Shown piece by piece: positions 1 to 5,280 of a stretch of 5,280 bases of DNA. Origin of the DNA: Planctomycetaceae bacterium UBA6172 (GTDB lineage Bacteria > Planctomycetota > Planctomycetia > Pirellulales > Pirellulaceae); the NCBI GenBank assembly GCA_002422955.1, contig DITY01000251.1:1-5280 (forward strand). Direction: 5' to 3'. Made by a program: the position numbers and the translations under genes. Position 1 is the first letter of the stretch, and each line of letters opens with the position of its first letter. Below the pieces are notes generated by a model, which was not told the DNA's origin, did no database searches, and worked only from the letters and a program-made list of their open reading frames with translations.

Positions 1-113
1 CTCACCCCGTAACCTCCGCTCACCCGTAGCATCGACCGCCCCGCAGTCCCCACCGCCCCGCAGTCCCCACCGACCCGCAGCCCCCACCGAAACGCAGCAT
101 CGACCCGCAGCAT
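1..113. repeat. Degenerate 17-bp tandem repeat upstream of thiG
   Basis: Units 38-54 and 55-71 are identical over 17 bases (GCCCCGCAGTCCCCACC). Unit 72-88 differs from them at two positions. Units 21-37 and 89-105 are more diverged but share AGCATCGACC. A final, phase-shifted copy (GACCCGCAGCAT, 102-113) runs into the thiG start codon. The core common to nearly all copies is CCCG(C/T)AG. The first 20 bases (CTCACCCCGTA, echoed at 19-29) suggest the array continues left of the window. The period is not a multiple of three, so a coding repeat is unlikely. Copies abut without unique spacers, so it is not a CRISPR array. No TPP riboswitch or clear ribosome-binding site is seen in this leader. Confidence 0.75.
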
Positions 114-999
114 GGAAACTCACGCCGACCCTTCCGCCCCCGACACAGCACTCGCCGACCCGCCGTTGCGGGTGGGTGCGCACCAGCTCGCCAGCCGGTT
201 GATCGTCGGTACGGGGCGGTACGAAACGATGGAGGAGATGCGGGATTCGCTCGACCAGTCCGGGGCCGATTGCGTTACCGTCGCGGTCCGGCGAGAAAAA
301 CTCTACGCCCCCTCGGGCCAAAACATCCTCGATTTTCTCGATCTCGATCGCTACACGCTGCTGCCCAACACCGCCGGCTGCTTCAACGCGACCGACGCGA
401 TCCGCGCCGCCAAATTGGGACGCGAGATCCTGCGGGCCTTGGGAAACCCCGGTTCCGATTGGGTCAAACTGGAAGTGCTCGGCGACACCAAGACGCTGTT
501 GCCCGATCCGGTCGAGACGCTCGCCGCTTGCAAGGAACTGGTCGCCGAAGGGTTTCAGGTCCTCTGCTACACCAGCGATGACCCGGTGATCGCCCGGCGA
601 CTGAAGGAACTCGGAGCCGCCAGCGTCATGCCGGCCGGCAGCCCCATCGGCAGCGGTCAGGGGCTGCTGAACCCCAATAACCTGCGGATCATCCTCGAGT
701 ACCTCAAGCAGGACGACCCGGACTATCCGGTGATCGTCGATGCCGGCGTGGGAACGGCCAGCGACGTTTCCCAAGCGTTCGAACTGGGGGCTGACGGCGT
801 GCTGCTCAACACCGCCATCGCCCATGCCCGCGACCCGGTGCTGATGTCCCGGGCGATGAAACATGCGGCGCTCGCCGGCCGCATGGCCTACCTGGCGGGT
901 CGCATCCCCAAGCGGCTGTACGGGACCGCCAGCAGTCCCGCCGAAGGGGTGATCACCACCCGGCCCTACGGCGCCGCTTCACGCAATCGAGCCAAGTAA
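112..999 (+). CDS. thiG: Thiazole synthase ThiG
   Basis: Cytosolic TIM-barrel enzyme of thiamine biosynthesis. It condenses 1-deoxy-D-xylulose 5-phosphate, dehydroglycine and sulfur from ThiS thiocarboxylate into the thiazole phosphate. Family blocks appear in order: SRLIVGTGRY (28-37), VTVAVRR (55-61), LPNTAGC (84-90), VKLEVLGD (118-125) with K119 the expected Schiff-base lysine, YTSDDP (153-158), MPAGSPIGSG (173-182), DAGVGTASD (210-218), VLLNTAIA (230-237) and AGRIPKRLYGTASSP (262-276). At 295 residues it is longer than the usual roughly 255, because of about 18 extra N-terminal residues and a short polar C-terminal tail. ATG 112 is the first start codon after an in-frame stop at 10-12, but it has no Shine-Dalgarno. 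TTG 166 or GTG 172 would give a family-like N-terminus. ThiS, ThiF and the dehydroglycine-forming enzyme are not in the window. The 3' end overlaps the convergent TPR gene by 34 bp. Confidence 0.96.
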   Translation: METHADPSAPDTALADPPLRVGAHQLASRLIVGTGRYETMEEMRDSLDQSGADCVTVAVRREKLYAPSGQNILDFLDLDRYTLLPNTAGCFNATDAIRAAKLGREILRALGNPGSDWVKLEVLGDTKTLLPDPVETLAACKELVAEGFQVLCYTSDDPVIARRLKELGAASVMPAGSPIGSGQGLLNPNNLRIILEYLKQDDPDYPVIVDAGVGTASDVSQAFELGADGVLLNTAIAHARDPVLMSRAMKHAALAGRMAYLAGRIPKRLYGTASSPAEGVITTRPYGAASRNRAK

Positions 1000-1748
1000 A
1001 CACGGCCGATGTCGGTCATGTAATTCACATCCTTGGTCGTCGCGGCCTTGGTCGCCAATTCGATCGCCCGGTCGCGCTGGCCCAAGGCGTCGGCATGCAT
1101 CGCCAAATACAGCTCGCCGTAATAGCTCCCCATTTCCGCCTGCTGGGACCCCTTGGGCAAGGCGGCGACCGCGGCCCGGACCGCCTGTTCGTCAGCCTCC
1201 CCGCGGTACAGCTTCAACAGCACATCCATCGGCACGCGACGGTCGCCTGGGGCTGGCAGGATCGCCAACTTCGCCGCCTCGGGCGAGGAACCTTTGGCGA
1301 CGCAGTAGAAATGCCAGAGCGCGTTCTCGACGTCGTTCGCGTTCACGGTGCGGTGCAGTTCGAACAGCTTCTCCCCTGCCTTGTATTCGCCCGCGAACGC
1401 CAGGGCGATCCCGTACTGCCACAGGTCCGGCTCTCGCTCCGGAAAACGCTCGATGTAACGGCGGAATTGCGGAATCGACTTCTCGACCGCCCCAGCCCGC
1501 AAATAAATGTCGCCCGCCGACCGCCAAGCGACCGGCTCTTTGTCAAAATCCTTGACGATTCCATCCGCCAGCGCGATCGCCGCCGCCCGGTCGCCGCGAT
1601 TCAGCGCCTCATTACCGTTGTCGATAGCGATCACCAAACCTTCCGGCACCTGCCCCACCGCGCGGTCGCTCACCGCCAGCAGCCCGAGCCCCATCAACGC
1701 CGCGGCGCTCCAGAAACGACGCAGACTCGCCCAATTCGCTCGCAGCAT
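966..1748 (-). CDS. Exported TPR-repeat protein
   Basis: This 260-residue protein has an N-terminal signal sequence: a basic n-region (RANWASLRRFW), a hydrophobic stretch AAALMGLGLLAV, and a likely signal peptidase I cut near AVG|Q (about residue 32). The mature part is helical, with tetratricopeptide-like units at roughly 41-70, 72-105, 106-138 and 209-240. Good examples are AWRSAGDIYLRAG and the C-terminal YYGELYLAMHADALGQRDRA. TPRs mediate protein-protein contacts, and the C-terminal unit recalls NlpI-type envelope TPR proteins. The partner cannot be read from the sequence. I prefer the ATG at 1748 because GTGAGG lies 6 bases upstream. The longer reading from ATG 1811 (281 residues) adds a polar leader before the signal peptide and has no ribosome-binding site. 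The gene converges on and overlaps thiG, and diverges from the CPFC operon. Confidence 0.85.
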   Translation of the reverse strand: MLRANWASLRRFWSAAALMGLGLLAVSDRAVGQVPEGLVIAIDNGNEALNRGDRAAAIALADGIVKDFDKEPVAWRSAGDIYLRAGAVEKSIPQFRRYIERFPEREPDLWQYGIALAFAGEYKAGEKLFELHRTVNANDVENALWHFYCVAKGSSPEAAKLAILPAPGDRRVPMDVLLKLYRGEADEQAVRAAVAALPKGSQQAEMGSYYGELYLAMHADALGQRDRAIELATKAATTKDVNYMTDIGRVYLARLREAAP

Positions 1749-1754
1749 CCTCAA

Positions 1755-1760
1755 CCTCAC
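1755..1760 (-). promoter_or_regulatory. Shine-Dalgarno site deciding the TPR gene start
   Basis: Read on the minus strand this is GTGAGG, six bases before the ATG at 1748-1746. A second GAGG abuts that ATG directly. The upstream ATG pair at 1811-1806 has no purine-rich stretch in front of it, so this site favours the shorter protein, which begins just before the signal peptide. Confidence 0.55.
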
Positions 1761-1840
1761 GTTGCTTGACGCCCGCCGGTCGGAATCGCGGCAGGCTGGT
1801 AGGGTCATCATGAACTTGGCCAGTTGGCTAAAGTGTCCGG

Positions 1841-1846
1841 ATTATA
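1841..1846 (-). promoter_or_regulatory. Perfect -10 hexamer for the TPR gene
   Basis: On the minus strand this reads TATAAT, an exact match to the housekeeping sigma -10 consensus. No good -35 lies at 17-18 bp: GACGCC occupies that position, and TTCGAC lies at a poor 20-bp spacing. Transcription would start around 1834, giving a leader of about 85 bases to the preferred ATG at 1748. Confidence 0.4.
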
Positions 1847-1884
1847 GCAGTCGTTTTTGTCCCGGCGTCGAAAAAGCGGCCTGA

Positions 1885-1942
1885 GAAGTCTTCACTCCAG
1901 GCTGCTAGAGACCGTACAATGAGCAAGATTGCTGAAGTCTTC
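1885..1942. repeat. Pair of GAAGTCTTC direct repeats around the promoter
   Basis: GAAGTCTTC occurs at 1885-1893 and again at 1934-1942, starts 49 bp apart. Each copy is a near-palindrome (GAAG-T-CTTC). One overlaps the candidate -35 and the other sits just downstream of the predicted transcription start. This is the geometry expected of a repressor binding two half-spaced operators, but the motif is short and chance is a real alternative. Confidence 0.3.
1891..1920 (+). promoter_or_regulatory. Candidate promoter of the CPFC/CCFG operon
   Basis: TTCACT (1891-1896) and TACAAT (1915-1920) are separated by 18 bp. They match the -35 consensus at 4 of 6 positions and the -10 consensus at 5 of 6. 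The predicted start near 1927 lies about 47 bases before the ATG at 1974. The -35 overlaps one copy of the interrupted palindrome GAAGTCTTC, and a second copy lies just after the predicted transcription start, so regulation here is conceivable. Confidence 0.4.
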
Positions 1943-1973
1943 GCAACACCACCTCCACCGCGGGTTGTTACGC

Positions 1974-3389
1974 ATGTCGCACCGCTTTTTCCGATCGCAC
2001 CGCATTATCGGGCGAATCGCAGTTGTCGGCGGCCTTCTCGGGGTCCTTTCGCTGGCGGTTTCGGCCACCATCGCGGTGGCGTGCCCGTTCTGCGCCGCGG
2101 TTTCCCAGACCATCCGCCAGGAAATGGAGGTCATGGACGCGGTTTTGATCGCTGAAGCGACCGAAAAGTCGGTCCGCGACGAACAGACCGGGGCCGTTTC
2201 GTTCAAGGTCGCCAAGGTGCTCAAGGGCTCCGACTTGGTCAAAGACGCCGAGGTCACGGCGGTCTACTACGGCGACTTGACGCCAGGCCGACGGTTCCTC
2301 CTCTCGGGCGTCGATCCACCCAATTTCCAGTGGTCCAGCATGCCGCTGACCCAGGAGAGCGAAGAGTATGTGCTCAAGATGGCGTCCCTGGCCGACGACC
2401 CGCTAGAACGTCTGAAGTTCGTGCAAGGTTACCTGCAGCATCCCGAAACGCTGCTCAACCGCGACGCCTACGACGAGTTCGCCACCACGGCCTACCCGGT
2501 CATTCAGTCGCTCAAACCGTTCATGGATCACGACCAAGTGGTCAAGTGGATTCAGGACCCCGAAATGCCCGCCGATCGTCGGCGTCTGTACCTCACGATG
2601 CTCGGCGTCTGTGGCAGCGAAAAGGACGCGCCGATGCTCGAAGAGATGCTGAAGTCGACCGACTCAGCCCAGCGGACCGGCCTCGATGCCCTGGTCGCCT
2701 GCTACCTGCTGCTCGCCGGCGAATCGGGTCTCAAGCTGGTCGATGAGCAATTCCTCGCCAACGCGGATGCCCCCTACGCCGACACCTACGCCGCCATCAT
2801 GGCGCTGCGGTTCCACGGGACCGAAGCGGACAAAATTCCCCGCTCAACCCTGGTCAAGTCGCTTTATCACGTCTTGGATCGCAAGGACCTGTCCGATTTG
2901 GTGATTCCCGACCTCGCCCGCTGGGGGGATTGGAGCCAGATCGATCGCCTGGTCAAACTGTTCATGGAAGCGGAAGTCGACAATAACTGGGTTCGCGTCC
3001 CGGTCGTCAATTACCTGCGGGCCTGCCCCAAGCCCGAAGCGGCCGCGGCACTCGAAAAACTCCGCGAAATCGATCCCGAAAGTGTTCGCCGGGCCAGCTC
3101 GTTCTTCGCGGTCCCGGTCCCGCCGGCCCCCGAGAAGCCGGCCACCAGCTTCCGCTCGCCGGATCGCGACGATCGCTTCGCTTCGGCAGCCAAGGCCGAG
3201 CCGTTCGCCTTCGAGCCATTGACCCGTCCCCGCGACGCTGCCCGGCCGTCGCTGGCAACCGTCAACACCCCGGCTCCGAACCTCGGCAAGCTGGCGAGCG
3301 TAACGGTGTTGGCTTGCGCGATGCTGCTAGCCGCGTTCTATTTGGTTCTGACCGGAGGCTCACCGCGATTGGCCCCGGCCCGTCGTTAA
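1974..3389 (+). CDS. Exported CPFC-motif protein with helical repeat region and C-terminal membrane helix
   Basis: Function unknown; 471 residues from the ATG at 1974. A basic start (MSHRFFRSHR) precedes a hydrophobic core (about 11-33) and an AVA|C cut site. The mature protein would therefore begin with CPFC (37-40), followed by AAVSQTIRQEMEVMDAVLIAE. Residues 55-125 look like a small beta domain (VSFKVAKVLKG, then YYGDLTPGRRFLLSG). About 140-375 is helical and HEAT/armadillo-like, with repeated short helix pairs. About 379-437 is a Pro/Ala/Arg-rich linker, and 438-460 is one transmembrane helix (ASVTVLACAMLLAAFYLVLT) before a short basic tail. I recall similar CPFC-start secreted proteins in planctomycetes. 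An upstream in-frame TTG at 1929 would be almost leaderless and would place a polar stretch before the signal peptide, so ATG 1974 is preferred. First gene of the apparent operon; the next gene starts 23 bases after its stop. Confidence 0.85.
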   Translation: MSHRFFRSHRIIGRIAVVGGLLGVLSLAVSATIAVACPFCAAVSQTIRQEMEVMDAVLIAEATEKSVRDEQTGAVSFKVAKVLKGSDLVKDAEVTAVYYGDLTPGRRFLLSGVDPPNFQWSSMPLTQESEEYVLKMASLADDPLERLKFVQGYLQHPETLLNRDAYDEFATTAYPVIQSLKPFMDHDQVVKWIQDPEMPADRRRLYLTMLGVCGSEKDAPMLEEMLKSTDSAQRTGLDALVACYLLLAGESGLKLVDEQFLANADAPYADTYAAIMALRFHGTEADKIPRSTLVKSLYHVLDRKDLSDLVIPDLARWGDWSQIDRLVKLFMEAEVDNNWVRVPVVNYLRACPKPEAAAALEKLREIDPESVRRASSFFAVPVPPAPEKPATSFRSPDRDDRFASAAKAEPFAFEPLTRPRDAARPSLATVNTPAPNLGKLASVTVLACAMLLAAFYLVLTGGSPRLAPARR

Positions 3390-3412
3390 TTCATTCGGTT
3401 CGAGTGCGATTC

Positions 3413-4090
3413 ATGTCAGCTGAAGTTTCCCTGGGCGCCTACCAAGAAACCGTCGATTTTCCCTACCGCGCGATCAGCCGCACCGCGGTGATCTCGCTGT
3501 TGACGATCCCGTTCGCGATGCTGGGGTTGATCCAGTCCTTCGCGCCCATGTTGGTTTTCGCCCCGATCGGGATCGTCTGCGGAATCATCAGCCTGCGTAC
3601 CATCCGCAGTTGGCCCGAAGAATACGGTGGCCGGCCAATGGCTTTGGTCGGTCTGGCCGCGAACACGATGCTGTTGGTCTTCGGATCGGCCTGGCATTCG
3701 TATGTCTACGCGACCGAAGTCCCCGACGGTTACAAGCGGGTGTCATTCTACGAATTCCAGCAGGCCGACTCGCTCCCCGACGTGCCGACGACCAAGGCGA
3801 TGGAAGTGAACGGAGAAAATGTTTTTCTCAAGGGATACATCCACCCGTCCTCTGGCTCGGGCATGCTCCGCAAGTTCATCCTCGTCCCTGACCTGGGAAC
3901 CTGTTGCTTCGGAGGCCAGCCCAAGAGTACAGACATGATCGAGGTCACCCTCGCCAAAGGACAAACGGTCCGTGGCGGTTTGACCAAGTTGAAACTGGCT
4001 GGCAAGTTCACCGTCAATCCGTACAACCACCGCGCGGCCGACTTCGACAATCAAATTTTCTATCAGATGCGGGTCGATCAAGTGCGTTAG
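3413..4090 (+). CDS. DUF4190-like membrane protein with DUF3299-like CCFG domain
   Basis: Function unknown; 225 residues. Residues about 24-42, 43-61 and 76-99 are hydrophobic helices. The layout PIGIVCGIISLRTIRSW then YGGRPMALVGLAAN resembles the DUF4190 membrane domain. Residues about 130-225 form a beta-rich domain: VFLKGYIHP (137-145), KFILVPDLGTCCFG (154-167) with adjacent C164 and C165, DMIEVTL (174-180) and LAGKFTV (195-201). This follows the DUF3299 outline, but CCFG replaces the ACIHVPPPPPNQ-type signature I associate with that family. With three helices the soluble domain probably faces the periplasm if the N-terminus is cytoplasmic. A reading from TTG 3314 would overlap the previous gene and add an unsupported leader, so ATG 3413 is chosen, although no Shine-Dalgarno is seen. 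Probably cotranscribed with its neighbours. Confidence 0.85.
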   Translation: MSAEVSLGAYQETVDFPYRAISRTAVISLLTIPFAMLGLIQSFAPMLVFAPIGIVCGIISLRTIRSWPEEYGGRPMALVGLAANTMLLVFGSAWHSYVYATEVPDGYKRVSFYEFQQADSLPDVPTTKAMEVNGENVFLKGYIHPSSGSGMLRKFILVPDLGTCCFGGQPKSTDMIEVTLAKGQTVRGGLTKLKLAGKFTVNPYNHRAADFDNQIFYQMRVDQVR

Positions 4091-4160
4091 TGGCCCGTAG
4101 CGTTTCGTCCCCCTCGGTCGTCGACCCGAGCCCATCGCCACCAGCGGAGCGAACCCTTCG

Positions 4161-4835
4161 ATGCCCCATTCAATCCTCTTCCCAGCCTCCTGCGTCCTTT
4201 GGCTGGCGCCCGCGTTGTTGACCTTGGCAATCGGACCGGCGTCCGATCAATCGTCCGAAGCCACCGTTTCGCCGACCGCGGAGGCCTCCTCGGCCAACCC
4301 TGAGGCGACGCCGGCCCGCCCTGCAGCCGCCTCGACCCGCCCGTCGGCTCGTTCCCGTCGCCCCTCGGCGCGGCCTGTAGGCGAAAAGGCCAATACGGCC
4401 CCCGTTGATCCGGTCGAAGCAGCGGCACGCGCCTCGGCACGAGCGTCGGCACGGGCCAGGGGCGAAATCACCTTCGACGACCTGAAGTTCGACATCGAGC
4501 CTGACGCCCCTTACGACGCCAGCATGCTGACGGACTCGATCCGCGAACTCGAAGGCAAGACCGTCAAGCTCAGCGGCTTCATCCTCCCCGGCAACCTGTT
4601 TCGCGAAACCGACATCGAAGAGTTCGTCCTGGTGCGAGACAACCAAGAATGTTGCTTCGGCCCCGGCGCGGCGTTGTTCGACTGCGTCGTCGTCAACCTG
4701 GTTGGTGGGGTGAAGACGAATTTTACGACGCGTCCCGTGACGGTGACCGGCAAGTTTGCCCTCAAGGAATACAAATACCCCGACGATTCGGGACATTTCG
4801 CGATTTTTAACCTGCAAGGCACCGCCGTCAAATGA
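4161..4835 (+). CDS. Secreted DUF3299-like CCFG-domain protein
   Basis: Function unknown; 224 residues. A signal peptide (about 1-27, hydrophobic ILFPASCVLWLAPALLTLAI) is followed by a disordered linker (about 28-100) rich in Ala, Ser, Pro and Arg. The linker contains two RPSAR copies (60-64, 67-71) and ASARASARAR (91-100). The C-terminal domain (about 103-224) shows VKLSGFILPG (135-144), EEFVLVRD (153-160), ECCFGPG (163-169), DCVVVNL (174-180) and VTVTGKFAL (193-201). It matches the C-terminal domain of the preceding gene without gaps around the motif: C164-C165 fall at the same numbers, and C175 stands where that protein has M175. The first copy is membrane-anchored and this one is exported or lipid-free, so they are probably paralogues with related roles. 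GGAG lies 11 bases before the ATG, a weak ribosome-binding site. The gap to the previous stop is 70 bases and holds no obvious terminator. Confidence 0.85.
   Translation: MPHSILFPASCVLWLAPALLTLAIGPASDQSSEATVSPTAEASSANPEATPARPAAASTRPSARSRRPSARPVGEKANTAPVDPVEAAARASARASARARGEITFDDLKFDIEPDAPYDASMLTDSIRELEGKTVKLSGFILPGNLFRETDIEEFVLVRDNQECCFGPGAALFDCVVVNLVGGVKTNFTTRPVTVTGKFALKEYKYPDDSGHFAIFNLQGTAVK
4431..4458 (+). repeat. Short in-frame coding repeat (ASAR units)
   Basis: GCCTCGGCACGA is followed directly by GCGTCGGCACGG. This is a 12-bp unit, repeated with third-position changes, that encodes ASAR twice inside the basic linker of the secreted CCFG protein. It looks like local duplication within a low-complexity spacer. 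Confidence 0.5.
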
Positions 4836-5160
4836 CCGGCCCCCAAGCCTGATCGCCCACCGCTTCGCCCCTACCGCTGGCAACCACGACGCGTCCCGCT
4901 AGCCCACCGGACTAGCCAGTCATCCCCGCCGATTTCCGAGTCTTGCCGCGGCTCTTCGGTCGTCCCTGGTTCGAATTTTCCGGCCATTCCGAGCTTGCTG
5001 ACGGATCGCCCGTGGGTCGCAACTTTGTCTCGGGTCAGCGCTTGACGAGACCGAACCCAGCGTGCTACCCTTTTCAAACATTCGCCGGGTTCACGCCCGT
5101 CGGATCGCCGCCAGCCAACGAAATCGCTCCCTCGGGACGGATCTCGCGGCCGGCCCAGAA
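4836..5160. other. Non-coding stretch between operon and tRNA
   Basis: No convincing gene is present on either strand. Open frames here are short, lack recognisable motifs and have no ribosome-binding sites. No strong terminator with a U-tract follows the operon. The best hairpin, GCTAG/CTAGC with a 9-base loop near 4900-4918, has only a 5-bp stem and no T-run. The one supportable signal is the tRNA promoter near 5042-5071. Confidence 0.6.
5042..5071 (+). promoter_or_regulatory. Candidate promoter for tRNA-Ala
   Basis: TTGACG (5042-5047, 5 of 6 to the -35 consensus) and TACCCT (5066-5071) are separated by 18 bp. TACCCT keeps the important first T, second A and final T of the -10 and resembles GC-rich stable-RNA promoters. 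Transcription from about 5078 would give a leader of about 80 bases before the mature tRNA 5' end. Confidence 0.5.
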
Positions 5161-5236
<76 letters not shown>

Positions 5237-5280
5237 ATCAAGCAGCAGTACACGCAGCAGAAGTAGTGGCAGTCGGTCTC

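Noticed and set aside
1..111. CRISPR array or TPP riboswitch upstream of thiG
   Set aside because: The repeats abut with no unique spacers, and none of the conserved TPP-aptamer elements (such as the CUGAGA core) is present in the visible leader.
1095..1769. 224-codon plus-strand open frame opposite the TPR gene
   Set aside because: Rich in Arg, Gln and His with no motif or signal. The minus strand encodes a coherent signal peptide and TPR units, so this is an antisense shadow in GC-rich DNA.
1919..2155. 78-codon ATG frame starting inside the operon promoter region
   Set aside because: Its ATG overlaps the -10 hexamer, it has no ribosome-binding site, and after about 20 codons it runs out of frame through the signal peptide coding region of the CPFC gene.
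4170..4883. 237-codon minus-strand open frame opposite the secreted CCFG gene
   Set aside because: Arg/Gly-rich composition without any domain. The plus strand shows a signal peptide and a domain shared with its neighbour.
4900..4918. Hairpin GCTAG/CTAGC as operon terminator
   Set aside because: The stem is only 5 bp with a 9-base loop and no following T-run, too weak to call.

Overview
This is a GC-rich bacterial window that is probably from a planctomycete. That assignment is an inference from the style of the proteins: secreted proteins starting at a CPFC motif, a DUF4190-type membrane segment joined to a CCFG domain, sparse Shine-Dalgarno signals and roomy intergenic DNA. There is no phylogenetic marker in the window beyond thiG and one tRNA. 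No mobile element, CRISPR array or phage gene is visible.

Layout. Positions 1-113 hold a degenerate 17-bp tandem repeat that runs into the start codon of thiG (112-999, +), which encodes thiazole synthase of thiamine biosynthesis. Converging on it, and overlapping its last 34 bases, is a minus-strand gene for an exported TPR protein (966-1748). The divergent intergenic region 1749-1973 carries a perfect TATAAT on the minus strand and a TTCACT/TACAAT promoter candidate on the plus strand. It also holds two copies of the short interrupted palindrome GAAGTCTTC.

Positions 1974-4835 look like a three-gene plus-strand operon. The first gene encodes an exported protein whose mature form should begin with CPFC and which has one C-terminal membrane helix. 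The second encodes a three-helix membrane protein (DUF4190-like) with a DUF3299-like CCFG domain. The third encodes a second CCFG-domain protein, here carried on a signal peptide and a long basic Ala/Ser/Arg/Pro linker. The two CCFG domains align without gaps through their core and are evidently paralogues. All three products are predicted to act outside the cytoplasm or in the membrane, and all have paired cysteines. A shared envelope role in metal or thiol handling is a reasonable but untested hypothesis.

Positions 4836-5160 contain no convincing gene. They hold a good promoter candidate (TTGACG-18-TACCCT) for the tRNA-Ala(GGC) gene at 5161-5236. That tRNA has all the alanine identity features and an encoded CCA, but two adjacent mismatches at the inner end of its acceptor stem.
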